A DNA stretch of 8,797 nucleotides, taken from positions 1-8,797 of the forward strand of contig NZ_MSTI01000125.1 in NCBI RefSeq assembly GCF_001949125.1, in the 5' to 3' direction. A program made the translations under genes and the position numbers. The notes beneath the pieces were generated by a model. The model was not told the origin of the DNA and made no database searches. It worked only from the letters and a program-made list of their open reading frames with translations. The first letter of the stretch is position 1; each line of letters opens with the position of its first letter. This stretch comes from Deinococcus marmoris (lineage in GTDB: Bacteria > Deinococcota > Deinococci > Deinococcales > Deinococcaceae). Shown here piece after piece: positions 1-8,796 of this stretch.

Positions 1-33
1 GGGGTGACCTGAGACTAGGAACCGAAACCTGCG

Positions 34-44
<11 letters not shown>
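1..44 (+). repeat. Left terminal inverted repeat (IRL)
   Basis: The repeat matches the reverse complement of 8753-8796 at all 44 positions, and the match stops at base 45. It begins GGGGTGACC and carries ACCTGCGCTAAG at 27-38, equivalent to the conserved inner part of Tn3-family 38-bp ends that TnpA recognises. It extends a few bases past the usual 38. The TAG stop codon of tnpA (34-36, minus strand) lies inside it. It also contains an imperfect tandem motif, CCTGnGnnnAGGAA, at 8-21 and 28-41, a 20-bp period. Confidence 0.97.
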
Positions 45-3048
<3,004 letters not shown>

Positions 3049-3170
3049 GGGAACAGCTTGGGACGTGGAGATTTTGCCGTCAGTGTGCCCTGAAAAGTGG
3101 TCGGCATACCAAGTACCCCTGTCTGTGTCCCCCCAGATGTAGGTGTTATCCAGACCTGGTGACGATCAGA
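3049..3170. other. Divergent intergenic region between tnpA and the pilin operon
   Basis: This 122-bp region must hold the tnpA promoter (minus strand) and probably the pilin operon promoter (plus strand). No convincing -35/-10 pair was found by eye on either strand. It contains a spaced inverted repeat, TGCCG at 3075-3079 and CGGCA at 3102-3106, and a short palindrome CCAG-AC-CTGG at 3150-3159. Either could be an operator, but both are short enough to be chance. There is no recognisable serine-resolvase res site and no dif-like site here. Confidence 0.4.
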
Positions 3171-3656
3171 ATGCAGACCATGATTGGTCCCCCTTCCACA
3201 CAGCGTACGGAGGCTTTCACGTTGTTGGAAATACTCATCGTGCTCGCTATCCTCGGTATTTTGCTCTCCATCGGCGGCCTGATTCTGTCCAAACAGATCA
3301 ACGAGGCCAGGAACATGGATTTCGTAGAAGCGCTGGCGCAAGACATCAACCTCGCGCGCAGCGTCGCCATGGCCAAAGGGCAGCGCACCCAGATTGAGTT
3401 CGTGTCGGCCAGCAAGTATGAAGTGAAAAACCTGGATGCTGCGGGACAACCCGTCCTGAGCACCCAAACTAATGCGTCAGTCACCATGACTGGGATCAAC
3501 CTGGGTGACAAGCTCATCTGTTCGTCAAGTGGATTCTGTCTGGGTTATACAGCGGGTGGCGCGATGAAAACCCTCAGCCAGGTGGCATGTACCTATGGGC
3601 AGAAAACCCGCGTCCTTAAGATTACTGTGCTGGGACTGACCAGGATCGAGTCATGA
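3171..3656 (+). CDS. GspH/FimT-like type IV minor pilin (PilA1 position)
   Basis: This is a 161-residue prepilin-like protein, probably a minor subunit of the pilus-tip complex. After a 15-residue leader comes FTLLE (16-20) with the conserved glutamate at mature position 5 (E20), then a hydrophobic helix to about residue 39. The next segment (about 50-77, including LARSVAMAKGQRTQIEF) fits the GspH/FimT pattern, and the end (TRVLKITVLG, about 146-155) fits its C-terminal strand. Cysteines are at 117, 123 and 140. The residue before the cleavage site is Ala15, where glycine is nearly invariant, so processing may be slow or altered. ATG 3171 was chosen; ATG 3180 and GTG 3159 are also in frame, and none has a good ribosome site. 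Its stop overlaps the next start as ATGA (3653-3656), which indicates translational coupling. It is first in the operon, like pilA1 of Thermus; that assignment is by position and family, not direct similarity. Confidence 0.87.
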   Translation: MQTMIGPPSTQRTEAFTLLEILIVLAILGILLSIGGLILSKQINEARNMDFVEALAQDINLARSVAMAKGQRTQIEFVSASKYEVKNLDAAGQPVLSTQTNASVTMTGINLGDKLICSSSGFCLGYTAGGAMKTLSQVACTYGQKTRVLKITVLGLTRIES

Positions 3657-4105
3657 GGAGGGAGGATGGCCTGACCCTGATCGAGACCCTGGTGGCCATG
3701 GTGCTGCTGGGCGTGGTATCGCTACTGCCGATTCTCCTGTTTGTGCCGTCCGCGCAGAGCAACCAGTCTGCCCGGCAGCGAACCCTGGCCCTTCGCGCAG
3801 CGGAAACGTGGCTGGATCGCTACCGTGCCAACCAGGAGCCGATGGTGGCTGTCGCTGGCTTTTGTGTCGTGGGTGGGAGCGTTCTGACCTGTACCTATCC
3901 CTATAACTACAGCTATCCCAGTTCGGATTGGTCCACGCATGACGCGCAGTTGGCCGCCATCATGTCGCCGTTCCGTCATGTGGTGACCATGCAGGTGCTG
4001 GCCTCAGGGACGAACGTCTGGAAATATGAAGTCAAGGCCCAGACCTTCTGGAAAGAAAGCGGACGGGAAAAATCGACCACGCTCACCACCAGGATGGCCT
4101 ACTGA
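3653..4105 (+). CDS. GspI/PilV-like type IV minor pilin (PilA2 position)
   Basis: This 150-residue protein has a very short leader (MRREDG) followed by LTLIE. G6 is at the cleavage point, mature residue 1 is leucine rather than phenylalanine, and E11 is the conserved glutamate 5. The hydrophobic helix runs from about 7 to 31, and the small soluble domain contains C71 and C80, which could form a disulfide. Short leader, LTLIETLVAMVLLG-type helix and small head fit the GspI/PilV minor pseudopilins. It overlaps the upstream gene by 4 bp (ATGA) and the downstream gene by 1 bp (TGATG), so the three are almost surely cotranscribed. In Thermus, the second pilin of the equivalent block (PilA2) has been reported to interact with the ComZ tip protein. 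The same partnership here is an inference. Confidence 0.87.
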   Translation: MRREDGLTLIETLVAMVLLGVVSLLPILLFVPSAQSNQSARQRTLALRAAETWLDRYRANQEPMVAVAGFCVVGGSVLTCTYPYNYSYPSSDWSTHDAQLAAIMSPFRHVVTMQVLASGTNVWKYEVKAQTFWKESGREKSTTLTTRMAY

Positions 4106-5025
4106 TGCGGGGAAGGACGCAGGGTTTTACCCTCCTCGAGTTGCTGGTCGCGGCGGCCATTGCCCTGCTGCTGCTGGGCGTGATTGCCGCTAGCCTCACC
4201 ATCAGCCTCAGAATTCAGGCGCGGGAAAATCAGAATATCCCCGTCCAACAGCAGTTGCGCGCATCCATTGAGGTGATCGCCCAGGATTTGCGCGCCGCCG
4301 TCGGTCCGCGCGTGCTGTATGCCAACGTGAATGGGGCAGGTGCAGCCCTGCCCAGCGGCCTCACCCTGAGTACAGGCACGTCCGTCACGATCATGGTGCC
4401 CCAGGCCAATTCAACATTCGTGGTCCTGCCACCCACAGGCTATCCGACGGTAAACGCCCTACTGGCCCGCAGCAGCACATCGGTTTCTCTGGCCAGCTTA
4501 AGCGATACGGGAAGTACCACTCAAAATTGCAACGTCGCTTTCCAGGGCAACGACTATGGCGTGTTGTATTCCACCTTGAACACGAGTTTTCAAAGTGGTG
4601 CGGGCCGCGCGCCCAGTGCATCTCGGGTGTTCCAGACCGCTTCTACATCCAGTTGTACAACGTCTTCTGGCTCCGCATCAATCAACCATCCAGTCACACC
4701 CATGCCCCAGTTGAACTGGAATCCCAACACCTACATGGTCAAAGTCATCCCTGTGCGGTACTTCGTGGACGCTGCCACGCTGTACCGCCAACTGGCCAGC
4801 GAACCTGCCCAGGTGGTGGCCTACGACATCTCTGCGCTCACCCTCAGCTACCTTCCCGAAAACCCGGTGGCTGGCCTGGTTGGATGCAGCCTGCCTGCCA
4901 CATTCACGTCCACACCAACATGTCCACCCAGAAGCGTCAATCTCACCCTCACCAGCGCGCCGCAGAACGCCGCCGTTCAAGGTGCCCGGTCCCTGACCGC
5001 CAGCCAAATTGTGTTCTTGCGTTAA
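4105..5025 (+). CDS. GspJ/PilW-like type IV minor pilin (PilA3 position)
   Basis: This 306-residue prepilin-like protein has the leader MRGRTQG, cleavage before FTLLE and the conserved glutamate at E12, followed by a hydrophobic helix (about 8-31). The segment QQQLRASIEVIAQDLRAAV just after it is typical of PilW/GspJ proteins. The head is rich in Ser and Thr (about 85-200), and a cysteine-containing stretch near the C-terminus (GCSLPATF, then TPTCPPRS) could carry a disulfide. The start overlaps the previous stop by one base. Its length and helix fit GspJ/PilW, which together with the GspH-, GspI- and GspK-like subunits makes a pilus-tip complex in type IV pili and type II secretion systems. 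It should sit in the inner membrane before assembly and at the fibre tip afterwards. Confidence 0.87.
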   Translation: MRGRTQGFTLLELLVAAAIALLLLGVIAASLTISLRIQARENQNIPVQQQLRASIEVIAQDLRAAVGPRVLYANVNGAGAALPSGLTLSTGTSVTIMVPQANSTFVVLPPTGYPTVNALLARSSTSVSLASLSDTGSTTQNCNVAFQGNDYGVLYSTLNTSFQSGAGRAPSASRVFQTASTSSCTTSSGSASINHPVTPMPQLNWNPNTYMVKVIPVRYFVDAATLYRQLASEPAQVVAYDISALTLSYLPENPVAGLVGCSLPATFTSTPTCPPRSVNLTLTSAPQNAAVQGARSLTASQIVFLR

Positions 5026-5030
5026 AGGAG
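5025..5030 (+). promoter_or_regulatory. Strong ribosome binding site of the ComZ/PilX-like gene
   Basis: AAGGAG lies 5 nt before ATG 5036 and overlaps the TAA stop of the GspJ-like gene. It decides the start of the next gene: the frame is open upstream to 5009, but ATG 5036 gives a proper prepilin leader. It is the clearest Shine-Dalgarno sequence in the element. Confidence 0.85.
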
Positions 5031-5035
5031 CCTGC

Positions 5036-6799
5036 ATGCATTCCCAGAAAAATCAGGGCTTCATTTTGATCACCGTGCTGATGGTCATGGCCCTCATCGC
5101 CGTGATCGGGACGACCCTCCTCATCAAATCCACTTCTGAACTCAAGCAGTCGAGCAACAGCGAAGGCCAGGCCAGGGCGCGCGGGTACGCGGAAGCCGCC
5201 CAGGCGGACATGTTTTACGACCTCGCCAATCCAGGGCTGATTTCTATCAACGACGCCTTCACGCCTTATGTCAATTTGTTCAGCCAGTCCAACGCTAACC
5301 CCAGTGTCACGCCGATCGTGCCCGCCAGCGCTTACCAGAGCGTGCTGGCCAGCATTCGGGGTGCCTTCCCCCCTCTCAACAGCCCCGGTAGCCTGACTGC
5401 GGGCACCTACACCAGCACCATTAACTTCCGCAGCCTGCGTGCCGATGAGGGCAGTTTCAACCGAAATGGCCAGACCTACTACCTGGATTACTCCATTAAT
5501 GGCGCGGCCAATACATTCGGAAATCGGCGCAACGTCGTCACTGAAGGCACCATGCGCATCAACCTGGGCCGTCAGAGTCTGAATCAGTTCATCCTGCTGG
5601 CCGATGACGGTGGCAGTGGGAGTAACGGCAGCAGCGGCTTTTTCGATACCAGCAGCACCTATGACGGTCCCGTTCACGTCAATAAGAATTGGGCCCTGAG
5701 TGGCAACCCCACATTCCTCGCTGGAGCAACCACGTCAAGCTCGTTTATCTGGATGAATGATGCCAAGAAATGTGCAGGCTTTACATTCGTCAAGGTATCT
5801 GGGCAACAGGCTAGCCCCGGTGGCTGTACCACCCCAAATACCAATGGGAAGGGTCTGCAGTATAATAAAGACCCCATTGATCTGCCGAAGAACGCATTTT
5901 CACAGGCCAGGGCGTCCCTTGGCTTAGACGAGAAAGATCTCAGCGCCCCCAGCAAAGCAGAAACCTGCCAGGGACTGGGCTTGACAACTTGCCCTAATAC
6001 TCTTTCTAAAGGAACTTATTTGCCAGCCAATGGCAATATCGTTTCTGGTGGAATCTATGTGGAGGGCAATGCCAGCGTCACTCTGTCAACTTCAGGCCCA
6101 CTCCAGCTCTATACCATCAAGGACCAGAACAACAAAATCACCGTTATCACGGTGGATTATCAGGCCAATACCACGACATACCTGAATCCCTCAGGAGTAA
6201 CCAAAGTTCTCACTGGTATTCCCAATGGACAGCTCTATGTCTCTGGAATGATTACCGCGCTCTCTGGCCCGCCCCGGACGGGTCTCCTGCCAGGTACCTT
6301 GGAGCCTGGAAAGGTCCCTGCAGTGATTCCCCCAGCTATTGCGGCCAAAACACAGCTCAACGTCGCGGCATCGGGACAGATTTCGCTGACAGGTGATTTG
6401 ACCTATAAGGACGATCCCCGGCAGGTTGCCAACGCCCAGAATGTGCTGGGCATCATCTCCGGTACGGACCATGTGACCGTGGGTGATGCGGCACCTGACG
6501 ACATCTACGTGAGTGGAGCCGTTCTGGCGGGTGCCAACGGGCGTGGGTTGAAGGTGCAGACTCCAAACGGTGGGCGGCCCAGGGGGGCAATCCATCTCCT
6601 CGGAAGTCTGGCGGAAAGCGAAGATCAGATCCGTGGTCAGGTCACCCAATCGGGGACCCCGTCTGCTGGGTATGCGGACGACTTCCGCTTCGACCAAAGG
6701 TTCTTCAATGGTGCGGTAGCCCCCCCCTTCTTTCCGGCCACCACCAAGTTCGGTGTTCAGACGGGCTGGCCCATTCAGCGGACCTGGAACGAAAATTGA
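5036..6799 (+). CDS. ComZ/PilX-like pilus-tip protein with DUF4900-type domain
   Basis: This large (587-residue) pilin-like protein starts with leader MHSQKNQG, then FILITVLMVMALIAVIG. Mature position 5 is threonine (T13) instead of glutamate, as expected for the GspK/PilX tip subunit, which does not need that residue. The ectodomain from about 200 has the pattern I associate with DUF4900 proteins of Deinococcota: TYDGPVHVNKNW near 207, NVLGIISG near 468, DDIYVSG, RGAIHLLG, and GYADDFRFDQRFF followed by PPFFP towards the end. Repeated short beta-type segments suggest a beta-solenoid-like body. A Gly/Ser linker lies near 191-203, and cysteines at 246, 264, 311 and 319 could make two disulfides. 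Size and position as the fourth gene after three minor pilins match ComZ of Thermus, reported as a DNA-binding pilus-tip protein. Whether this one binds DNA, a surface or something else cannot be told from the sequence. Confidence 0.83.
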   Translation: MHSQKNQGFILITVLMVMALIAVIGTTLLIKSTSELKQSSNSEGQARARGYAEAAQADMFYDLANPGLISINDAFTPYVNLFSQSNANPSVTPIVPASAYQSVLASIRGAFPPLNSPGSLTAGTYTSTINFRSLRADEGSFNRNGQTYYLDYSINGAANTFGNRRNVVTEGTMRINLGRQSLNQFILLADDGGSGSNGSSGFFDTSSTYDGPVHVNKNWALSGNPTFLAGATTSSSFIWMNDAKKCAGFTFVKVSGQQASPGGCTTPNTNGKGLQYNKDPIDLPKNAFSQARASLGLDEKDLSAPSKAETCQGLGLTTCPNTLSKGTYLPANGNIVSGGIYVEGNASVTLSTSGPLQLYTIKDQNNKITVITVDYQANTTTYLNPSGVTKVLTGIPNGQLYVSGMITALSGPPRTGLLPGTLEPGKVPAVIPPAIAAKTQLNVAASGQISLTGDLTYKDDPRQVANAQNVLGIISGTDHVTVGDAAPDDIYVSGAVLAGANGRGLKVQTPNGGRPRGAIHLLGSLAESEDQIRGQVTQSGTPSAGYADDFRFDQRFFNGAVAPPFFPATTKFGVQTGWPIQRTWNEN

Positions 6800-6905
6800 G
6801 TCTCTCCGAGAACTCGGGGCAGCGTGGCTCTCCATATCCGCAAGTCCTAGATGATGATTGACAGCACCCTCGGACGGCTGAGCATTCGTTGATAGCATCC
6901 CCACA
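6800..6905. other. Intergenic region after the pilin operon
   Basis: This 106-bp region separates the last pilin gene from the DNA-binding protein gene. A very small inverted repeat, CCGAG-AA-CTCGG at 6806-6817, follows the stop codon but has no T run and an impossibly short loop, so it is not a convincing terminator. The downstream gene may have its own promoter just before its start codon. Confidence 0.4.
6893..6898 (+). promoter_or_regulatory. Possible -10 element for a leaderless transcript
   Basis: TAGCAT matches the TATAAT consensus at four of six positions (TAnnAT) and ends 7 bp before ATG 6906, the spacing expected when transcription starts at the start codon itself. Leaderless genes with a TAnnnT box at this distance are common in Deinococcus. 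The absence of any Shine-Dalgarno sequence before this ATG supports the idea. No matching -35 lies 16-18 bp upstream; the nearby TTGACA (6858-6863) is too far away. Confidence 0.3.
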
Positions 6906-7724
6906 ATGGGTCGCGAACAAGAATTGATGGTGCGGCTGAGCAAGAGCGAGCTGAAACTGATCTCCGCCGCAGCGCAGCAGATTGGCATGGAAGAGGTCAC
7001 CTTTCTGCGGCATGCTGCTCTGGCTCTGGCCGGAAATATCAAGCCACGCCAGTACGGCAAATATGAACTGAATAGTATTTACCGGGAAGCAGCCAGTCGG
7101 GGCCACGTGTGGACAGAAGCAGAATTGCTCGAGCGGGGCCTGCCGCTGTACTGGAATGAAGCGTGGGTACGTGCCCGATTGGCCGAGGGCAAATCCATCA
7201 GGCAGTTGGCGATTCTCAGTGGATCGTTTGTCACCAGCGTTCAGAATCATCTTCAGGCTGCCTTCGGTATTCGGGCTTACCGCAAGCTCACCGAGAGCCA
7301 GATCACTTCAATCCGCGAGCGTTATGCTGCTGGGGAAACGCGTCAAGAAATTGCCGCCGACCTTGACGTTTCCAATGTCACTGTCGGCAAATACCTGACA
7401 GGAACGCCGACTGAGCGAGAACGCCAGGCCCGGGAAGTTCGGGGACGATTGAAAGAAGTGCCACCCCAGGATGCCCTGACTGAGGCCCCAATCCCACCCA
7501 ATATTCAGGGCCTTCGCGACTGGGCCGAGCGGCTCTTCGCTGAACGCGCGGCCACACTCACCTGGCCCACGTCGACTGAAACCATCGCCGACATCCTCTT
7601 TGATGGAAATCGGGCTGTGGCCCGGGACTGGACAGGCCGCATGGTCCAAAAAGGACGCTTGAACCGTCTGGCAAGGGGCTGGTTTGCCCTGAATGATGGC
7701 CGTGATGACGCTGGGCAGCAGTGA
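6906..7724 (+). CDS. Putative multi-domain DNA-binding protein (RHH-, HTH- and winged-helix-like segments)
   Basis: I do not recognise this 272-residue protein as a named family. Residues about 7-42 (LMVRLSKSELKLISAAAQQIG, then a helix ending FLRHAALAL) look like a ribbon-helix-helix segment of the kind found in MobC-like and small repressor proteins. Residues about 86-116 (ARLAEGKSIRQLAILSG) and 128-165 (AAGETRQEIAADLDVSNVTVGKYL) look like helix-turn-helix units, the second similar to those at the end of serine recombinases. Residues about 205-268 end in GRLNRLARGWFAL, which resembles the winged helix of AbiEi-type antitoxins. It has no recombinase catalytic residues. It lies on the same strand as the recombinase, with the putative recombination site between them, so it could be an accessory protein analogous in role to TnpT of Tn4651, or a repressor of the recombinase or pilin genes. 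ATG 6906 was chosen; ATG 6927 is also possible. Confidence 0.75.
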   Translation: MGREQELMVRLSKSELKLISAAAQQIGMEEVTFLRHAALALAGNIKPRQYGKYELNSIYREAASRGHVWTEAELLERGLPLYWNEAWVRARLAEGKSIRQLAILSGSFVTSVQNHLQAAFGIRAYRKLTESQITSIRERYAAGETRQEIAADLDVSNVTVGKYLTGTPTERERQAREVRGRLKEVPPQDALTEAPIPPNIQGLRDWAERLFAERAATLTWPTSTETIADILFDGNRAVARDWTGRMVQKGRLNRLARGWFALNDGRDDAGQQ

Positions 7725-7754
7725 AGCTTTAGAGAACCTTGTCTGGGGTCAAAG

Positions 7755-7760
7755 TACAAT
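7755..7760 (+). promoter_or_regulatory. Possible -10 box upstream of the recombination site
   Basis: TACAAT matches the -10 consensus at five of six positions and lies 28 bp before the dif-like core, so a transcript from here would run through the recombination site into the recombinase gene. No good -35 hexamer is found at 16-18 bp upstream. A second candidate, TACACT at 7878-7883, sits immediately before the recombinase start and overlaps the putative recombinase-binding motif at 7882-7893. Confidence 0.22.
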
Positions 7761-7787
7761 CCAGAAATTTTTATATGCCAGGTGTTC

Positions 7788-7817
7788 TTCCTGCTGTAAT
7801 TCCCCTTATCACAGGAA
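7788..7817 (+). other. Putative core recombination site of the tyrosine recombinase (dif-like)
   Basis: Two 12-bp arms face each other around a 6-bp centre. The left arm TTCCTGCTGTAA is at 7788-7799, the centre at 7800-7805, and the right arm TTATCACAGGAA at 7806-7817. Nine of 12 positions are complementary, and the arms end in TAA and TTA at the centre, as in the XerCD dif site. Tyrosine recombinases bind such arms and exchange strands at the edges of the central bases. The site lies directly upstream of the only tyrosine recombinase gene in the element, where an internal resolution site is expected by comparison with Tn4430. The site is seen in sequence; its function is inferred. Confidence 0.6.
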
Positions 7818-7881
7818 TTCAAACCCCCGACAGCGGATTCAGCGCTAGAAATACCCCCTGCTCTACAGGTCTGGATTTACA

Positions 7882-7893
7882 CTTATCGCAGGT
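7882..7893 (+). repeat. Accessory copy of the recombinase arm motif at the recombinase start
   Basis: CTTATCGCAGGT repeats the right arm of the putative core (CTTATCACAGGA, 7805-7816) in the same orientation with two differences. It ends directly before ATG 7894. A weaker relative, TATATGCCAGGT, occurs at 7772-7783. In Tn4430 the internal recombination site has direct-repeat accessory motifs bound by TnpI beside the core, and this could be the equivalent. Binding here would cover the translation start and the possible TACACT box, so autoregulation is plausible. The same 12-mer matches the inner terminal repeat at 11 of 12 positions. Confidence 0.45.
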
Positions 7894-8754
7894 ATGAATC
7901 CCACTGACGTCCAGACCGCTGCCGGACAATTCCTTGAGGAGCTGAACCGTAGCCCGGCCACCGTTCGGGCGTACCGGGCGGACCTGACTCATCTCCAACG
8001 CTGGTTGCAGGACAGCGGAAAAGATTTGGATGCGGCGGCGCTGGAAGCGTACTTCGCAGCCCACCATTGGTGGGCTGCTTCTACCCAGAACCGCAAGCAG
8101 ACCGCCATTGAGCGCTTCTGTCGCTGGAGCCAGCAGCATGGGCGGCTAGACCCTGACCCCACCCGGCATCTGGAACGCCCACGGATTCCACCACCGCATC
8201 CGCGCGGTCTACGTCGGGACGACATCGAGCGCATCTTTGCGGTCATTTCAGCCCGGCAAACGCGCGACACCCTGCTGTTCCGTCTGATCTTTGAAACGGG
8301 GCTACGCATCAGCGAGGCGCTGAACATTCGTCTGGATGATCTTGACCTCGCCCGAGGGGATGAACACCTGACCGTGCTGGGCAAGGGAGCGCAGCGCCGG
8401 ACGGTGCTGCTTGATGATCCCCGCCTGGTGAATGCGCTGCGGAAATACTTGCGGTCTCTGGACTACACACATGGGCCGCTGTTTCAGGCGCAGAAGAACG
8501 GGCGTGGTGGGCCGTTGCGGTATCAGAGCGTGCAGGAGCGCTGGCAACGCTATGCGGCTCTCGCTGGTGTGACCTGCACCCTGCATCAGTTGCGCCATAG
8601 CCACGCGACGGAATTGGTCAATGGGGGCGTGAGCCTGGGAACCATCCGCAAACGGCTGGGCCACCGCCACATTCAGACCACGTTGCGGTATGCCGAGATC
8701 AGCGACGCTTCAGCAGATGCCGAACTCCGAATCTGGCGGCGCAAACAGCGCTGA
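7894..8754 (+). CDS. Tyrosine recombinase (TnpI/XerD-like cointegrate resolvase)
   Basis: This 286-residue phage-integrase-family recombinase probably resolves Tn3-type cointegrates by site-specific recombination at the site just upstream. The N-terminal SAM-like DNA-binding domain (about 1-95) includes SPATVRAYRADLTHLQRWL. The catalytic domain holds R138 (TGLRISEAL), K164 (LGKGAQRR), H231 and R234 (LHQLRHSHATEL), H257 (LGHRHIQTT) and the nucleophile Y266 (LRYAEIS), so it should be active. The length suits the XerC/XerD/TnpI group. ATG 7894 has only a weak ribosome site (CAGGT) and touches an arm-like motif. The TGA stop lies at the inner edge of the right terminal repeat. It is unlike the serine resolvase TnpR of Tn3 and Tn21. 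The symbol is left empty because TnpI-type and TnpS-type proteins cannot be told apart by eye. Confidence 0.93.
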   Translation: MNPTDVQTAAGQFLEELNRSPATVRAYRADLTHLQRWLQDSGKDLDAAALEAYFAAHHWWAASTQNRKQTAIERFCRWSQQHGRLDPDPTRHLERPRIPPPHPRGLRRDDIERIFAVISARQTRDTLLFRLIFETGLRISEALNIRLDDLDLARGDEHLTVLGKGAQRRTVLLDDPRLVNALRKYLRSLDYTHGPLFQAQKNGRGGPLRYQSVQERWQRYAALAGVTCTLHQLRHSHATELVNGGVSLGTIRKRLGHRHIQTTLRYAEISDASADAELRIWRRKQR

Positions 8755-8796
8755 ATTCCTTAGCGCAGGTTTCGGTTCCTAGTCTCAGGTCACCCC
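8753..8796 (-). repeat. Right terminal inverted repeat (IRR)
   Basis: This is the inverted copy of bases 1-44 with no mismatch. The last two bases of the recombinase TGA stop codon (8752-8754) fall inside its inner edge. On the plus strand it contains CTTAGCGCAGGT at 8759-8770, which differs by one base from CTTATCGCAGGT just before the recombinase start (7882-7893). Base 8797 is the only flanking base shown. Confidence 0.97.

Noticed and set aside
4949..5677. A 242-codon minus-strand open frame under the ComZ-like gene
   Set aside because: It is the antisense shadow of the conserved pilin genes, without its own ribosome site or domain.
6858..6863. Perfect -35 hexamer TTGACA
   Set aside because: The hexamer 17 bp downstream (AGCATT) is a poor -10, and the better TAGCAT box is 29 bp away, so no standard promoter can be built.
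6191..7060. A 289-codon minus-strand open frame spanning the end of the ComZ-like gene and the start of the next gene
   Set aside because: It overlaps two better-supported genes, and its translation looks like low-information antisense sequence.
7742..7772. Terminator-like TCTGG / CCAGA stem followed by AATTTTT
   Set aside because: The stem is only 5 bp with a 14-nt loop, is not G+C-rich, and the loop contains a TACAAT promoter-like box. It is too weak to call a terminator.
7837..7846. ATTCAGCGCT, inverted relative to AGCGCTGAAT at 8747-8756
   Set aside because: A 10-bp match, one copy of which is partly coding for the end of the recombinase, with no related extension. Not enough to call a functional repeat.
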